Position numbers and translations under genes: made by a program
Shown: in pieces, positions 45,604 through 58,299 of the stretch
Layout of the letters: every line of letters starts with the position of its first letter
How positions within the stretch are numbered: position 1 is the first letter of the stretch
Source of the DNA: Proteles cristata cristata
Taxonomy: Eukaryota; Chordata; Mammalia; Carnivora; Hyaenidae
Length of the DNA stretch: 64,000 nt
Direction: 5' to 3'
NCBI GenBank assembly: GCA_017311185.1
Contig: JAESUZ010004818.1
Location: 868,001 to 932,000, forward strand
The notes under the pieces: model-generated
Told to the model about the DNA's origin: nothing
Seen by the model: only the letters and a program-made list of their open reading frames with translations
Database searches by the model: none

Positions 45604-47600
45604 TCAGGCCCAACAAAGATATATGGCAATGAGTAAGACTCTCTTTCTACATGGGAAACTCCTGATCTAGTCAGTGATCAATCTCCTTGCATTGTTCTCT
45701 AATAGCTGTGCATGTAAATCTAATCTTATCTCCAAAACAAAACTGCCGGCTCCTTGGGCAAGGCCATACCTCATCCTTCTAGGTCACTCCTGTCCCTCCA
45801 GGCTATATCACCTGAGTATACCTGTCCTGGGCCCTTGGGGCTCCCGTCAGTGAATGATTGGAAGCCCTACCCTGTAAGTCCCAACTTTCTTTCTAAAGGA
45901 TCCCGATGCTCCTAGAAGCCAGGTCAGTCCTCCTGTTTGCTACCTCACACCATGTGCCTTGCTTCCCACACCCTCGGTCACCACATTGCTGGCACCTTCA
46001 CCTACAGCTTAGCATGTCTTCCGTTCTTGGCTTCTAAAGTCATTCGGGCTGCATGGCCCTGGCTGTCCTTTGGATCTAGCCATCTTCAAGCTGAGGAGAG
46101 AAATGATCTTTCCTTGCAAGGCCAGAAACAGGGTGGCAGCTTCATGATCTGCTCTGTGTTAGTCAATAAATATGTGGTAAGCATCCACTGTTCTGCACCC
46201 AGAACGTGTGCTAAGGAAGTTGGTGAATGGGCAGGCGGGGCTCTGTCCTCCAGAAGCTCACAGACCAGAAGGAAAGACTATAGGGCCCTCACTGGAACGC
46301 TGGGAGAGGGAAGCTTCTCATGCTCCACAGGGATCCCTTCCATCTACTCATGGGAATGGGGAGGACAGGGACTTGTCTTGGTCCAAGTACCCCTGGTGGC
46401 TTGGTTATGGTGCAAGGGGGCGGGGAGGGAAGGAGAGGAGTGACCCCCATGATGAGCTATGCAAAATGGTCCTTCTATGTCATTTGTCAATCAGGTCTCT
46501 GGTCTTAGCATATGGACCCAGACTCATTTTCCTTCCACTGACTGCCAGGGGGGTACTGGGGGAGCAGCTGGTCACATGCTGGGGCATCTTAACTTTGACC
46601 TCAGCTGTTCATTTAAGGCAGCCAATCAGGGCTCTCCTGGGGGTAACTGTATGCTTCTTGCTTGCACCAATATGCCCACACCTGCAGTGGGTATGCTCTG
46701 AACCCCTTGCCTCATTTATACTCTTCCATCACCAAGCACAGGCCTCTGTGCTGGGGACCAGCTTGCAGAAAACTGATCAAAAAAGTGAAATGAAGCAAAT
46801 CTAATTGAACTGTGCCAAACTGAATGGCCCTCTCCTAGGCACATAACAGACAGAAGGTGATCTTTTAAAAGAAGGAACATTTCCTCATGCATCTGCTCTT
46901 CATTGAATAGCCCTTGAATTCTTTTGGAAGGTGAGCATTTCTCTGGCATATGACTCTTCTCTCCTTTGCTTTGAACTCAAAGGTAAAATTGCTCCCAGGA
47001 TATCAGTCCCCTTCTCTCTGCCCCCACCTCTTCTTTCTGACATTAAAATCAGTCTCTGCCTTTCATATCCACATGGGAGGGGGTAGGGCTCTGCTAATGA
47101 ATGTTTGAGAAGCCCTTTGAGATCTTGGATGAAAGGCACCTTATAAAATACAATTAAAAATAATAGGGGTAATTACTAGCTGGGTTAGTCCCTGTAGGTT
47201 AATTAGAGAGTTTTCCTCTGGCAGGTCCTGATTTTGTGCAGAAACACATGGGTTCAAAAGGCGAAACTGATATGAGATTTCAAGGGCCACTCTTATGCTT
47301 CCTATATTCTAGGGTCATGCGCTGGCATCTTTTTTTGAAATCTGAGGAGCATTGCAGCAGGCCAGAGCTGGGAAAGATCTTCCAGGTGCTCTGTCCAACT
47401 TCCTTGGTTTGCTGATAAAGTCCATGAGGCCCAGAGAGGTAATGGGACTGGCTCCAAGTTGCACAGTAAGGGTGGCACAACCACGGCTCTGGAGGTACTG
47501 TCCCTGGACACCCCAGAGAGGGTGGAGGCAGGAGGTCCTGTCACCAGACCTAATCAGTAATGCACCCTATCCAATCTGTGCAAACTGGCGACCTGCTATT
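45604..47600. other. No gene recognised
   Basis: The longest chance frames on the plus strand (168 codons at 45937-46443 and 198 codons at 46208-46804) overlap each other in different frames. They lack conserved motifs or exon borders, so I reject them as genes. A MIR in antisense may lie near 47350-47490 ('gaggcccagagaggtaatgg'). Confidence 0.45.
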
Positions 47601-47609
47601 GCACAGTAG

Positions 47610-47830
47610 AGCATCGGAATAAGAGTCAGACTGAGCCAAGTTCAAATTCTAGCTCTGACACATATGACAGACGGTGGCTGGCAAGTGAGCCTCAGTTTCC
47701 TCAGGCATAAAATGGGAATAATACCTGCCTCAAAGGTTGCTGGGAGGTACAAATAAGCAAGACACACAGAAGCACCTGGTTTGGAGCATGTATTTAGTCA
47801 ATGCTGCTTGAATGTGTGCTGTAAGAATGA
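47610..47830 (+). mobile_element. MIR element
   Basis: 'tcggaataagagtcagactg', 'caaattctagctctgacaca', 'gtgagcctcagtttcctcag', 'gcataaaatgggaataatac' and 'gaggtacaaataagcaagac' are in MIR order. Confidence 0.75.
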
Positions 47831-47884
47831 GTCTCGGCAATGCTAGGGCTTGACCTAAAGTCCTTGCTTTCCACACCTATGTTC

Positions 47885-48070
47885 AGTCCAAATTTAATGA
47901 GCCCCTATTATGTGCCTAACACTGTGCTAAGCTTTCCAATACTTTGTTTCAGTTAATCATCACCAGCCCCCCATGAGGTTAGCTGTGTGAAATTAAGGTT
48001 CAGAGAGGTTAGCTAACTCATCCAAGGTCACACAGCTGAAGAGGAGGCAGGACTGGAACCCATGCTCTCT
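47885..48070 (-). mobile_element. MIR/L2-type fragment, minus strand
   Basis: 'ttaaggttcagagaggttag', 'ccaaggtcacacagctgaag' and 'gactggaacccatgctctct' are the antisense MIR phrases. The left part ('cctattatgtgcctaacact') is L2/MIR-like. Confidence 0.65.
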
Positions 48071-48099
48071 GCCACTATGAACACTGCCTTCCTTTGTAG

Positions 48100-49370
48100 G
48101 GGGATAAAAGGCACAGACACTGTTGTAACCACACTGGAGCCCCGGGAGGATTTCCTGCTGTGATAGTGGAGAGAAGTGATGGAGGGCGTCGGGGAACAGG
48201 TATAGCCTAAGAGGACCCACTGAAGCATTAGTTTTTAAGGTTATGAAAATTAAACTCTTCTCCTTAACCAGTATTTCTTTATTTTGGGCATCTGCCTTGA
48301 TGCCAGAAGTCAAATGATTTCCCTTGAGAAAAACAGTAGCTGTAACTGAATTTAGGATCAAGACATCTAGATTCAGGTCTTGGGTCTGTTTCTTAGAAAC
48401 CGTGTGACTTTAGTCAAGTTTCTTAACTTCTCCATCTTTGGAGTCTTGTCACGTGAGATCTTTAAAGGCTCAAGTGTCAGGAGCACAAAACTACTTGGTC
48501 AATTGCAACCTCCTTTACAAGTGAAAATCGTTACTATTGCCGTTCATAGTTAAGCAGATTTTCAGAGTGTTGAAGGAGGGGTCTGGAATTCCTAGGGCCT
48601 GCAGGAAAACTCACTCAGCATTTGCCTCCAAAAGATAGTTGAGAGTGTTCATAACTCTAAGCTCAGATTATTTGGTTGGAAGAGAGCATTTTAGGGGACT
48701 GGTCCTTTGAGATTCAATTGTACATTGTAATGGGTTCCATTTATTTGAGATTTCAATTTATTTCCCAGCTGAGCCCCAAGATCAGAACCTGCTGTGTGAC
48801 ATTTTCTACTTCTGTGTGTGAAGAAACTCAGCCCCTATGAAAGGCTGCTGGATGAGGCCAGCAAAGGAGGAAGAAGCTGACCTTGAGTCGTGAATCATCC
48901 TCCGTAATTTCCTCATCAATCAAGCCTTTCACGATACTTCCTAGAAACTAGAATAGCCAGGACTATATTCTTCTGAACTATTCTTTCAGAATGGGTGATG
49001 TTGAGTCATCCTCTCCAGCGATTTCCAGGGTAGACCAAGAGAATGATAGCATCTCAGACTACCAGAGCTAAAGGGACTCAGAAGTCCTTCCCCATCTAGC
49101 GTTTGGGCCTTCTGGGGAGACAATCATCTAACACTCCCAGTGATGGGGCACCCACTTGTTCACTTTGCCAGACACTTGCTAAAAGCCTCCCTATCTCTAG
49201 CCATCATCTATCTTGATGAAATTCTCACTCACTGCTCAAGGGTCTGTCCTCTGGAACCGCAGGGACAGGTCTGCCCCCTCCAACACCACTGGTAATGTGT
49301 CAACCCGGAGACATGACCTGAGACTTCCCAAGACTAGATTTCCCATGTTAGAGGGATGAGGTGATACAGA
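48100..49370. other. No gene recognised
   Basis: AT-balanced sequence with chance frames only. No splice-bounded exon, recent repeat or RNA gene was seen. Confidence 0.35.
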
Positions 49371-49374
49371 CAAA

Positions 49375-49595
49375 AGTGCCTGGCTTTAGAGGTCAGAAAG
49401 AAAAGCTTACATTCAAATCCCAGTTCAACAACTCATTAGCTGCATGACTGGGAAATTTACTTCACTTCTCTGAAACGCATTGTCTTATCTTTAAAACAAA
49501 CAGTTATCAATACCTTCTTGGATTGTTATAAGGATTCGAACTAACATAAAGCAAGTGTTTGCACATAGTGGGCATTCAACAAGCAGTAGTCTTTA
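49375..49595 (+). mobile_element. MIR element
   Basis: 'cctggctttagaggtcagaa', 'ttcaaatcccagttcaacaa', 'cattagctgcatgactggga', 'tatctttaaaacaaacagtt' and 'agtgggcattcaacaagcag' keep the MIR order. Confidence 0.75.
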
Positions 49596-49689
49596 TGTGG
49601 CAAGATCCATTCATTTTTAAAACATTTATCGAGGGCTTACTTTGTCCCAGGCACATTGCTGGGGGCTGCCCACAAGGGGGCAGAAAGAG

Positions 49690-49925
49690 AATGAATTTTG
49701 TTGTCACAAACCTGGGTTTTAATCCAAGCTCTACCATCTACCAATCCCATAACCTCAGAAAACGGACTGACTGAAGCCTCTTCATTTCCCCCCTGCACAG
49801 GTATTCCTGAGCCTCACCTGTCTCATCTTGGCAAAAGGATGTGGTGGGGATTAAATGATATAAAGCATACCAAGCACTGAGCCCAGTACCTGGTTCAGTA
49901 TGGAGGCTCAGTAACTGCCTTCCAT
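49690..49925 (+). mobile_element. MIR element
   Basis: 'ttttgttgtcacaaacctgg', 'aatccaagctctaccatcta', 'cctgtctcatcttggcaaaa', 'gtggggattaaatgatataa' and 'gtatggaggctcagtaactg' match MIR order. Confidence 0.65.
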
Positions 49926-50764
49926 ATTGAAAGTCAAAGATACTGAGTACATGATGGAGTTAAGGCAAGGCTCAGCTCAGGCATGGCAATGGATATATTA
50001 TTATATGGAATTTAAAGTAATCTTATCTAATTTTATAGTTCCCAATGTGGACTCTGGACTGCTTCTTTTTTCTACTTATTTTCCCAGGGGAATAGATTCT
50101 TGAATATACAGGGACAAAGTCCTTTAGCTTTGTTGTGTTGTGGACACCCATGGGAATCTTCTACATAAGCATGAAAGCTGTACCACTCAGCTAGATATAG
50201 TCTTAACTAAAGAAGAGTCTAGCTATGTCTCTGACTCTTAAGAAGTTTAATTACATTAAGGTCTGAGTGGCTGGTAGCTGCAGGTTTCCAGAGAGAAGAC
50301 TCCCAGGCTCCACTGAGACTCATGGTGACAAATTCTAGCCATCCTTGAGATTAGAAGGTAATCAGGGCTGGGGCTCAAGGCTAGCTATAGGTTCTGTTCC
50401 AAGCAGAGAAACAAAGGCAGAAGAAGTTCATCCATGTAGACAAGGACAACATAAGGGGAGGGAGTGGGTGGAAGAAGAAAACTCTGGAGATACCAGGGCA
50501 CCTGGGCCTGCAAGCACCGGGCTAGGCCAGCACTGGGACCTCTGAGCCCATTCCCTGGGAGTCATGCCTGGCTTGGGAACTGACCAGGGCTTGGTCTACC
50601 ACTTCAGGGTCTCTGTGGAGCTGAGAAAGGCAGCAGCTGACAGAGACAACACTACTAATCCTAGTCTTTCTCTCCGTTTGAGCCACTGGATGCCTGCTGG
50701 GGGAAACCAGTGGAGGAGAAACGAAGTTTGATGTTGTTGCTATTCCAGAACACCCAGGCAAAGT

Positions 50765-51010
50765 GCCCATCCTTGTAATGTTCAGCATGGTGACTATAGT
50801 TAATAATGCTGCATTGCATAGCTCAAAGTTGCTAAGAGGATATTAAAAGTTCTCATCACAAGAAAAAAGATTCTTAAGTATGTATGATGATGAATGTTAA
50901 CTAGACTTACTGTGGTGATCATTTTAGAATATACACAAATACTGAATCATGATGTTCTATGCCTGAAACTTACAATGTTATATGTCGATTACATCCCAAT
51001 AAAAAAAATG
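50765..51010 (+). mobile_element. L1M 3' end, plus strand
   Basis: 'ggtgactatagttaataatg', 'gctcaaagttgctaagagga', 'aaaagttctcatcacaagaa', 'tgaatgttaactagacttac', 'tgcctgaaacttacaatgtt' and 'tacatcccaataaaaaaaat' are the well-known 3' end of an L1MA/MB-type element, with its AATAAA and A tail at 50997-51008. Confidence 0.85.
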
Positions 51011-51067
51011 TTTCTTAAAAAGTGCCTATCTTACTTCTGTTTTAGACCATATGATAAAGAAAAGCCA

Positions 51068-51385
51068 TGGTTCTCAACCTCGTGGGTTTTTTGTGTTTTT
51101 TTTTTAACTTTATTTATTTTAAGGGCAGGAGCAGAGAGAGAGAATCCCATGCAGACTCCATGCCTCGCCTGGAGCCTGACACCGGGCTTGATACCATGAC
51201 CATGAGATCATGACCTGAGCTAAAATCAAGAGTCAGACACTTAACTAATGGAGCCACCCGGGTGCCCTGGTTCTCAGCCTCTATAACCTGGGGTCTTGCA
51301 GACATGTAGATTCTGATTGATTCTGTGCGTCTGGATAGACCCCCAAATTCTGCATCTCTTAAAAGATGATGCTGACGCTGTCCTG
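51068..51385 (+). mobile_element. MER5-like DNA transposon fragment, split by a SINE
   Basis: 'tggttctcaacctc' at 51068-51081 is the start of a MER5-type hAT element. After the SINE, 'gtagattctgattgattctg', 'tctgcatctcttaaaagatg' and 'atgctgacgctgtcctgaaa' resemble its body. It is degraded. Confidence 0.45.
51082..51267 (-). mobile_element. CAN SINE, minus strand
   Basis: A T tract at 51096-51105, a short GA run, then the head complement ending in gagccacccgggtgccc at 51267. The duplication tggttctcaacctc (51068-51081) and tggttctcagcctc (51268-51281) differs at one base. Confidence 0.92.
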
Positions 51386-51389
51386 AAAC

Positions 51390-52410
51390 TCTCTGCCTAG
51401 GAAATATATCACAATGTTAGAAAAAAATCATTACAAATATGCGCCATCCCCAGCCATTAAATGCAACCTGCCCATACCCAGCACCAAGAGATGTTATAAA
51501 AAATATTTTTCCAGAATCATCCCTCTGTCTGACACATTTCTTGTGCTACTTCTAGCTCTGAGGTGCTCTGGCTTTTTTCCCCAGCTCCCTGTTTCGGGCC
51601 CTCCTCCTTTTAAGTGACATACCCAGATACTCCTTGGGTCCCTTCTCCCCTGTACATGAGTCCCTCTTTCATGATGGCACCCTCAGTCTGAGGGGGTCTG
51701 TGACATGACTGTGCTGGCAGTGGTTATGATCACGCCCCATTCTCCCACCACCACGCATACCTGTTTACAAAGCACTTTCAGGTCTGCTAGGGCACTGTCA
51801 CCCTCACAGACAGAGGAGACAGGCTCAGAGTTACTGTCATTCAGCCAGAAATGTACAGAAGCAGAGTTCCATGGGACTCACTGCCCTGCCTCCACCATGG
51901 CCACCCGAAATTAGAGCAATGATCAGTGACCAGCTAGCTCTTTCTGTTCCTTTATTATGGTAAACCCTTACTAGCCCTCCTCAAACTGACTTGACATCTT
52001 CTTAGTCTTACTTGTTGATTTGGACATCTCTGAGTCATTGCCAGATGCAGACATGTGTTCAAGGAAATGTTAATTTATGTTCCAAATGTCTGAAGACAAT
52101 CCATCTGTAGCTATAGTCAGTAGAGACAGAAGTACAGGTTCTTTCCAACAAGTCAGCCCAAGCACAGCAGAGGGGGAAGAGGTATCAGAGGGAGACAGGG
52201 TCCCTAGGTGTCTCCCCTCTCCCCCGTCTCAAAGTAATATCTTAAAGTCCCACAAAGAGACATTTTCTAATTCTCAAGGACCTAGAAAAACCACAAAGCA
52301 TGACAGTATGTGGTCGGCCCAACGACAGGACCAGTCTGACTCACGAGGCATCTGGGCATCCTGGGAAGGTTCCTAAGTGGGTTGGAAATCTCTTATGTCC
52401 CACTTCACAT
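51390..52410. other. No gene recognised
   Basis: Unique-looking sequence. A 99-codon chance frame at 52077-52376 has no motifs I know. No recent repeat was identified. Confidence 0.35.
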
Positions 52411-52428
52411 ACCCCAGGCCCACCTTTT

Positions 52429-52799
52429 TTGTTTTGTTTTGTTTTGATTTTTTTTAATTTATTTTACAAATAGTTTATTGTCAAGGTGGTTTCCATATAA
52501 CACCCAGTGCTCATCCCCACAAGTGCCCCCCTCCATGCCCATCTCCTCCCTCCCCCCCACATCCATCAGTCCTCAGTTTGTTCCCAACATTCAAGAGTCT
52601 CTCATGGTTTGCCTATCTCCCCCTCCCCCACCATTTCCCCCCTTCTTCTCCCCCATGGTCCTCCATTAAATTCCTCCTGTTCCTCCTATACGTGCAAACG
52701 TATGATATTTGTCCTCTGCCTGACTTATTTCGCTCAGCATAACACCCTCAGGGTCCATCCATGTTGCTACACATGGCCAGATTTCACTCTTTCTCATTG
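52429..52799 (-). mobile_element. 5'-truncated young L1 3' end, minus strand
   Basis: The T-rich/(TTTTG)n tail complement at 52425-52445 is followed by the same L1 3' end as at 27430 and 59650-59870, and extends further into ORF2 ('catgttgctacacatggcca' near 52761-52780). The duplication cccaggcccacctttt (52413-52428) and cccaggtccacctttt (52800-52815) differs at one base in 16. The 145-codon plus frame is an artefact. Confidence 0.95.
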
Positions 52800-52829
52800 C
52801 CCAGGTCCACCTTTTAAATCTACCCATTG

Positions 52830-53060
52830 CTGTGGCAACCAGCTGTACACCAGCTGTGCAGAATATCTCGCGCTTTCTGCCAGCTTGTACTGTGAGATTC
52901 TGGGCAATTTCTTAACCTCTCTGGGCCTCAGGTTCACTGTCTAGAAAGGGGGGATGGTGATGGCACTCACTTCATATGGTAGCGAGGATCATACGAGTCA
53001 GTAAGTGTAAAGGACATATAGCAGTGCCTGGCACAGAGTAAGAATTATTTTTTAAAAAAT
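52830..53060 (+). mobile_element. MIR element
   Basis: 'gattctgggcaatttcttaa', 'cctctctgggcctcaggttc', 'gcactcacttcatatggtag' and 'gcagtgcctggcacagagta' keep the MIR order. Confidence 0.7.
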
Positions 53061-53289
53061 AGGCATTGCTATTATTATAACTCACTATTACTTCATCTTT
53101 ATTCTTACTCTAACCGAGGGCTGGGTGCTTGAAGAGGAAGCCTGGGCTTCTTAGTGCTATATCTGCTGATTTGGAACCTGACTTGCCATGGATGGGAGTT
53201 GACGTCAGCCCTCAGGCCTGAGGGGTGGGAGAAGTGGGACAGGAAGGACAAGAATTGCCATTTACTGAAGGCCCAGAATCTCAGAGAAC

Positions 53290-53460
53290 TCACAACACCT
53301 CAGAGAGAAGGTATTCTTACTACCTCCTGTTTAGACACGAGGGAACTAAGAAAGGCTGGAGAATTCGCCTGAGGTCACGTGGCCAGGAGTGGCTGACCAG
53401 GCCTGACCCACCAAAGTGGCACCCGATACCTGGGGCCACCGTGTGAGGCTGCAGAGGTGA
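53290..53460 (-). mobile_element. MIR fragment, minus strand
   Basis: 'tactacctcctgtttagaca', 'gagggaactaagaaaggctg' and 'gcctgaggtcacgtggccag' are antisense MIR wording. Borders are approximate. Confidence 0.55.
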
Positions 53461-53464
53461 CAAA

Positions 53465-55885
53465 AAAAAGGGCACGTTTCTACTGTTACCTGACTGACAC
53501 TGTCCAGGAAGAAGAGGGAGGTGGGAGCGAGGTGCCCTCAGAAGCCACAGGGGGTCACCTGTCAGGGCTCTGAGAGGAGGGGGGCCTGAGCACTGCTTCC
53601 CTACAGCACGACAAGGGGGCTGAGCTCCAGATGAGGTGAGCAGGGAGGAGGAGGTCTGGGCCCAGAGTCAAGACCTGAATTTCAAGCCTGGCTCCCTGGG
53701 CCAATTCTGGCACCCAAGACAGGGTCTGCCAGGCAATGGGTGCTCCATGATTACTGCTGAACAAATGGATGAATGAACCAACGAATGAATAACATAAGCT
53801 CTGCTCTCAGAGAGATTCCAACCTGGAGGACACACTCGTTATCATCGGCATAGAGCAGCTTGTGCTGTGTCAGCCCGCTAGGGCAGAGCACAGGGGGTGT
53901 GAATTCAGCCCAGGAAAGTGCCCTCTGTGAACTGGCATGTATTCCGAAAAGGGAACTTGAGCAAGCCAAAAGGTCAGAGGGGTTCCAGGAGGCAGAGAAG
54001 GGGCCTTTGTGCACAGAGGCTTAGAGGCAGGGGCAGTTTAGCATTTAAAAGGCATGTGAGATATAGTGTCAGATACAGTGCGATCCTTATATCCTAGAAC
54101 ACATTTTGCTCTCGCCCCTTCCGTTCCATTCTCCCACAGTGCAAGTCTACACTGCGCAATTATCTGTAAACGGGCAGGTGCCCAGCATCTCAGCACTAGT
54201 TTTCTAAAGTCCAGCCTCATGCAAGGAGTTGGTTTCATAAGGAGACCTGTCAGCTCCCAGGCCCCAGGGTCGGCTCTGTCCAGCAACCATAACAGGGCCT
54301 GAGGCCAAGCCAGCCCTCAGTTGAAACTGAACCCCCATCTGGGACCAGACCTCTGTCCTCCTCCTGGGTGCCCAACCTACCACCACAGCCTTCACACACA
54401 CCCTCCCAGGCCACCTCCTCCCTGGCTAAATCCCACTTCCCTCTCCCCACCCTGCCCTGTGCAGACACTGACAGCAGAAGCTGGAGGAAACCAGACAGGC
54501 AGGCCTTGCCAGGTAGCAGCCAGGCCCTAAGGAATCAAGGAAGAAGAGGGTGACATGGAGGTCACTGGGGCTCCCTGAAGCCAGAAAGACGTGTGGAGGA
54601 GCTGCTTTCTGTTGGAAACTAAAGAGAGAGCAGTGAGAGGCCCTTTTTGCTCCCCAACAAATGTTCCTGTGAGAGTTAAGAGAGTTATAGTGGCCATAAT
54701 GATCCCTTATGTCTTTATAGGGCTTTACAGTCTATAGCCCGTGTTGACACGAGGTATTTATTCTAATAGAGGAGCAGCGATAAGAGTGGAAGCCCGGGGC
54801 TCACCCTCCGTCACACGGTGGCAGGCGGCAGGGCCAGGGCCAGGCCACTGCTCTGACCCCAGGGACTCTCAATGGCTGATGTGTGCTGAGTAGCTGCAGA
54901 CCCTGCTACCTGGGGGACTTGGAGGTCAGGACCAAGTTTCAGAGGCCTTGTGGGATTCCAGGGATGGAATGGCCTGATGAAAGGGATGACCATCATGTGC
55001 ACGTTCTTGACAAAGAGCTTTTCCCATGTGCTAAGTACTCACTGGAGTCTTTGAGTACCTCAGGCCCACTCTGTAGGGGGATATCACCCTTCCACTGAAG
55101 TAACTGAGGGTTAGTGAGATTAAACAACTTAACTGTTAGTAAGGTTCAGTTAATTCATAATGACTGTTAGGACCAGGATTTGAGACCAGGAATGACCATT
55201 CCAGAGTTTGCTTTCCTCGACACTGCCCTACACTGCCACCCATGAATAACCTTCCAGAAAGAACATGGCTCCCCTTGGCTATCCCACTTTAAGTTGGACC
55301 TTTTCCCAAACTTCACTTACTGGGCCCCCTGCAGGCTAGCCAAGGGTTATATGATCCCCACAATAATCATTGACTGCCACCTAGTGGTGCCATGTGGAAT
55401 GTCACATTTCTATCCCTTCGTCAGATTTTTGTGATGTTCAATGCTTATCCTCAGTGCCTACAACAGTGCCTGGTACAAAGTAGACATTCAATAAACGCAA
55501 TAAACGTTTATTGAATGAACTTTAGTGAGCCTTAGAGAAAAAAGAAATATCAACTAGGAAGACTAAAGCATTGCTTGACCCAACTTTTTTATTTCCTAGA
55601 AATTCCCCAGGCCCGTGTTTTATGTTCTCTGACGGCAGATCTGAAGGAACAAAGGACCAGATGTAGAAAGAAGCTGGCTATCCCCAGTCAGTTGGACCTG
55701 ATTGCAGGACCTGACCACACAGCTTCTAGAAGCCCTAGAACTCCCATCTCCATGATCCTCTTTCTTTCTGAGGAACTAGCCCTTGGCTGAGCAAGAGCAG
55801 TTTGACCTGATATGCAAAGGAATAGGAAGACAAGAATTCAATAAGCCTTTACTTTCCTTCTCTTCTAGGACAGTAGAAAGTCAGC
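53465..55885. other. No gene recognised
   Basis: Moderately GC-rich and repeat-poor. Chance frames on both strands (61 to 87 codons) overlap at 54038-54553. Short L2/MIR-like ends occur near 53720-53800 and 55440-55520. No CpG island or convincing exon was seen. Confidence 0.4.
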
Positions 55886-55888
55886 TCA

Positions 55889-56103
55889 GGGGCTCCTGGG
55901 TGGTTCAGTCAGTTAAGTGTCCTGGCTCAGGTCGTGATAGAGCCGTGGGTTCGTGGGATAGAGCCGTGAATTGGGTTCTGACCTCCCAAGGCCTGCGTGG
56001 GATTCTCTCTCTCTCTTTCTCTCTCTCTGCCCCTCCCTTGCTTATGTGTGCTACACACACACACACACACACACACACAAATAAATAAATGAACATTCTT
56101 TAA
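55889..56103 (+). mobile_element. CAN SINE, plus strand, with (CA)n in its tail
   Basis: The head ggctcctgggtggttcag starts at 55889. The CT tract ends in a (CA)n run at about 56053-56079 before the A-rich tail. The perfect 12-bp duplication aaagtcagctca lies at 55877-55888 and 56104-56115. The 101-codon frame is an artefact. Confidence 0.94.
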
Positions 56104-56115
56104 AAAGTCAGCTCA

Positions 56116-58285
56116 GCGCTGCCTTGAAGCAGGAGGTCCTTCCTAGAGCCCCCAGCTCTGAAATGAACTTCTAGTCTTCCGGCTAGGGAGAGCCCTGTAG
56201 AAGTTGCTGCTTTATTTGGTGTTATCAAGAGACTGAGAAGCCATGTGATTTTCTCTGCAAAGACTGTAAACAACCATAACTGGATGAGAAAGGCACAGCG
56301 CTCTCACAAGGGAGTCTCCTGCTTTATGCCCTCCTCGCCTCTCCTCAGATTGACTTCTCTTTCCCTCTCTGAAGCCTTGTGACTGCTCTTTCCTCCATCC
56401 AGCCAGTTCAGGCCAACCTTGATCCATTTTTCCCCCAGCACCCCATGGCGGGGCCACTCTGCATCAACCATCGTTCTGATTATACAGCCATAGTTTTCCG
56501 GCCCGGGTCAAGAAGAGACAAGAGACGGGCGAGGCCCACTCCCCAGAGGAGTTTTTTATAGAAAAGATCCTGTAACCCAGTGACTTTTCTGTCCTTGCTC
56601 CAACCCCAGCTTATTCTGCTCCCGTGTTCCTGGGCGTGGCAGTGACTCTATGTCACCACGGCCTGCTCTTCCATCCCCTCGAAACGCAGACCTCCAAATT
56701 GCACAGTAATTGAGAAACAATCCTAAGTCAGCTACAGAAGAGTTCCATTTCCCACATGGACTGTGCTTCTTAAACGTGAAAACTTTAAAGGAGGCTGTAC
56801 CCTGTCACCTGTCCTTTGCCTCCATTTCGGTTTGCTCTTCCCTTGGCAGGTGTTTCTCACAATTAGACTAAAGTCCCCTGCCTACACCAGCTCCCCAGTC
56901 CTCGCATTTTGAAGTTATTTGCTCAGTCGCTACTTCACTCATGCTTGCAGACACAAATGCGTATGCTTTAAAAATATTTGCTGAGCATTGGGATCAGGCA
57001 GTGTCCCAGACACCGAGAGTCAAAGATGTGCTCATTATTCTCAAAGCACTCCCAGTGCAATAGGAAAAAAATATGTCCTCGGATGCTTAAAGTACTATGT
57101 GATCACAAATAGGGACATATTTGTGGCTGTGTGAGCAAAAGATAGACCCAAATTAAATTAGTTTTAGCAAAAATTAGACATTATTGGTGCCAACAACTGA
57201 GATTCAGCAAGAGACTCTGGCTCGAGGCATGGTGGGATTCAGAGTTCAGATGATATCATCAGAACGTCCCCTCTCCTCCCCTGCCTTGTTTTCATGGCAT
57301 CTGCCTGGCTTTGAGCTGCTGGTGATGCCCCATAGAGCAGAATGAGAAGCAGCTCAGGCACAGGGATGGGCCACACACACCCCAAAATATAACTGTGCAA
57401 GTTCCCATAGCGAAATTAGCTACACACACATACTCACACACCCTCTCACACAAACACACACACACACCCCACTTTACAGCGAAATTGTTCTTTATAGGGA
57501 CTTTCTAAATGACATTGCTCTATGTCCTCAACTCTAATGAAAAGAATTCATAACATGAGGTTAGGGGCCAGGGAGGGGGGACCTAGACTGATGAGTTTAT
57601 CACAGTGATGAAAAGTGGAGTCTCTGGGAGCCATTAAGGACCTGACAGATGAGAATCACTTTGGGATCATATCTGACTTTGGAGAGAGCCCTATCTGAGG
57701 TCTCCACTCTCTTTGGTACAGAACAGATCCAAGGGGAGGGTGGGGGCACATGAAGGATAGAGGCCTCCACGGGCACCAGGGGTTTCTTAGTTTTATATTC
57801 ATCACACCTGGGAAGCATCTCATTTTACAGATGAGGAACTGAGACCAAACAGTGCCACAATTGATAATGATCAAATCAGAAATACACTATATATTATGAA
57901 ATATATAATAGTTGGATGTTTTGTGCACATATATCAAAACATCATGCAGTTGTTTTTCTTGTAGAAATATGGCTAGAGATTTATATTTTCATTTGTATTC
58001 TAAATATTCTCTCTGCAGCCTGCGGGACTTTTCTGAGGCACAGAGCTGATAAAGTTAATTCCTTGCTTAAATTCCTTACATGGATCCCCTTTGTTCTCAG
58101 AAGGAGAGTCATATTTCCTAGTATGGCTTCTAGAAGATAGAGTTTTAGGACAACCCAAAGGTCAGAAACCTAAAAGAAGAGCCCCATGAAACATTGGGAC
58201 CTCCAAAGACTAACCTTTAGCGTATTTCTCGTAGTGGGAAATAAAACCACCAAGAAATTGCTTGATCAAGTTTGGCTTCTCTTTT
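56116..58285. other. No gene recognised; (CA)-rich stretch at 57421-57470
   Basis: Unique-looking sequence between SINE and L1. An imperfect CA repeat lies at 57421-57470. Short chance frames only. Confidence 0.4.
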
Positions 58286-58299
58286 GAGAAGAAAAATTC

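Noticed and set aside
46208..46804. 198-codon plus-strand ORF
   Set aside because: It overlaps a 168-codon ORF in another frame, has no recognisable domain or signal sequence, and shows no splice or promoter context.
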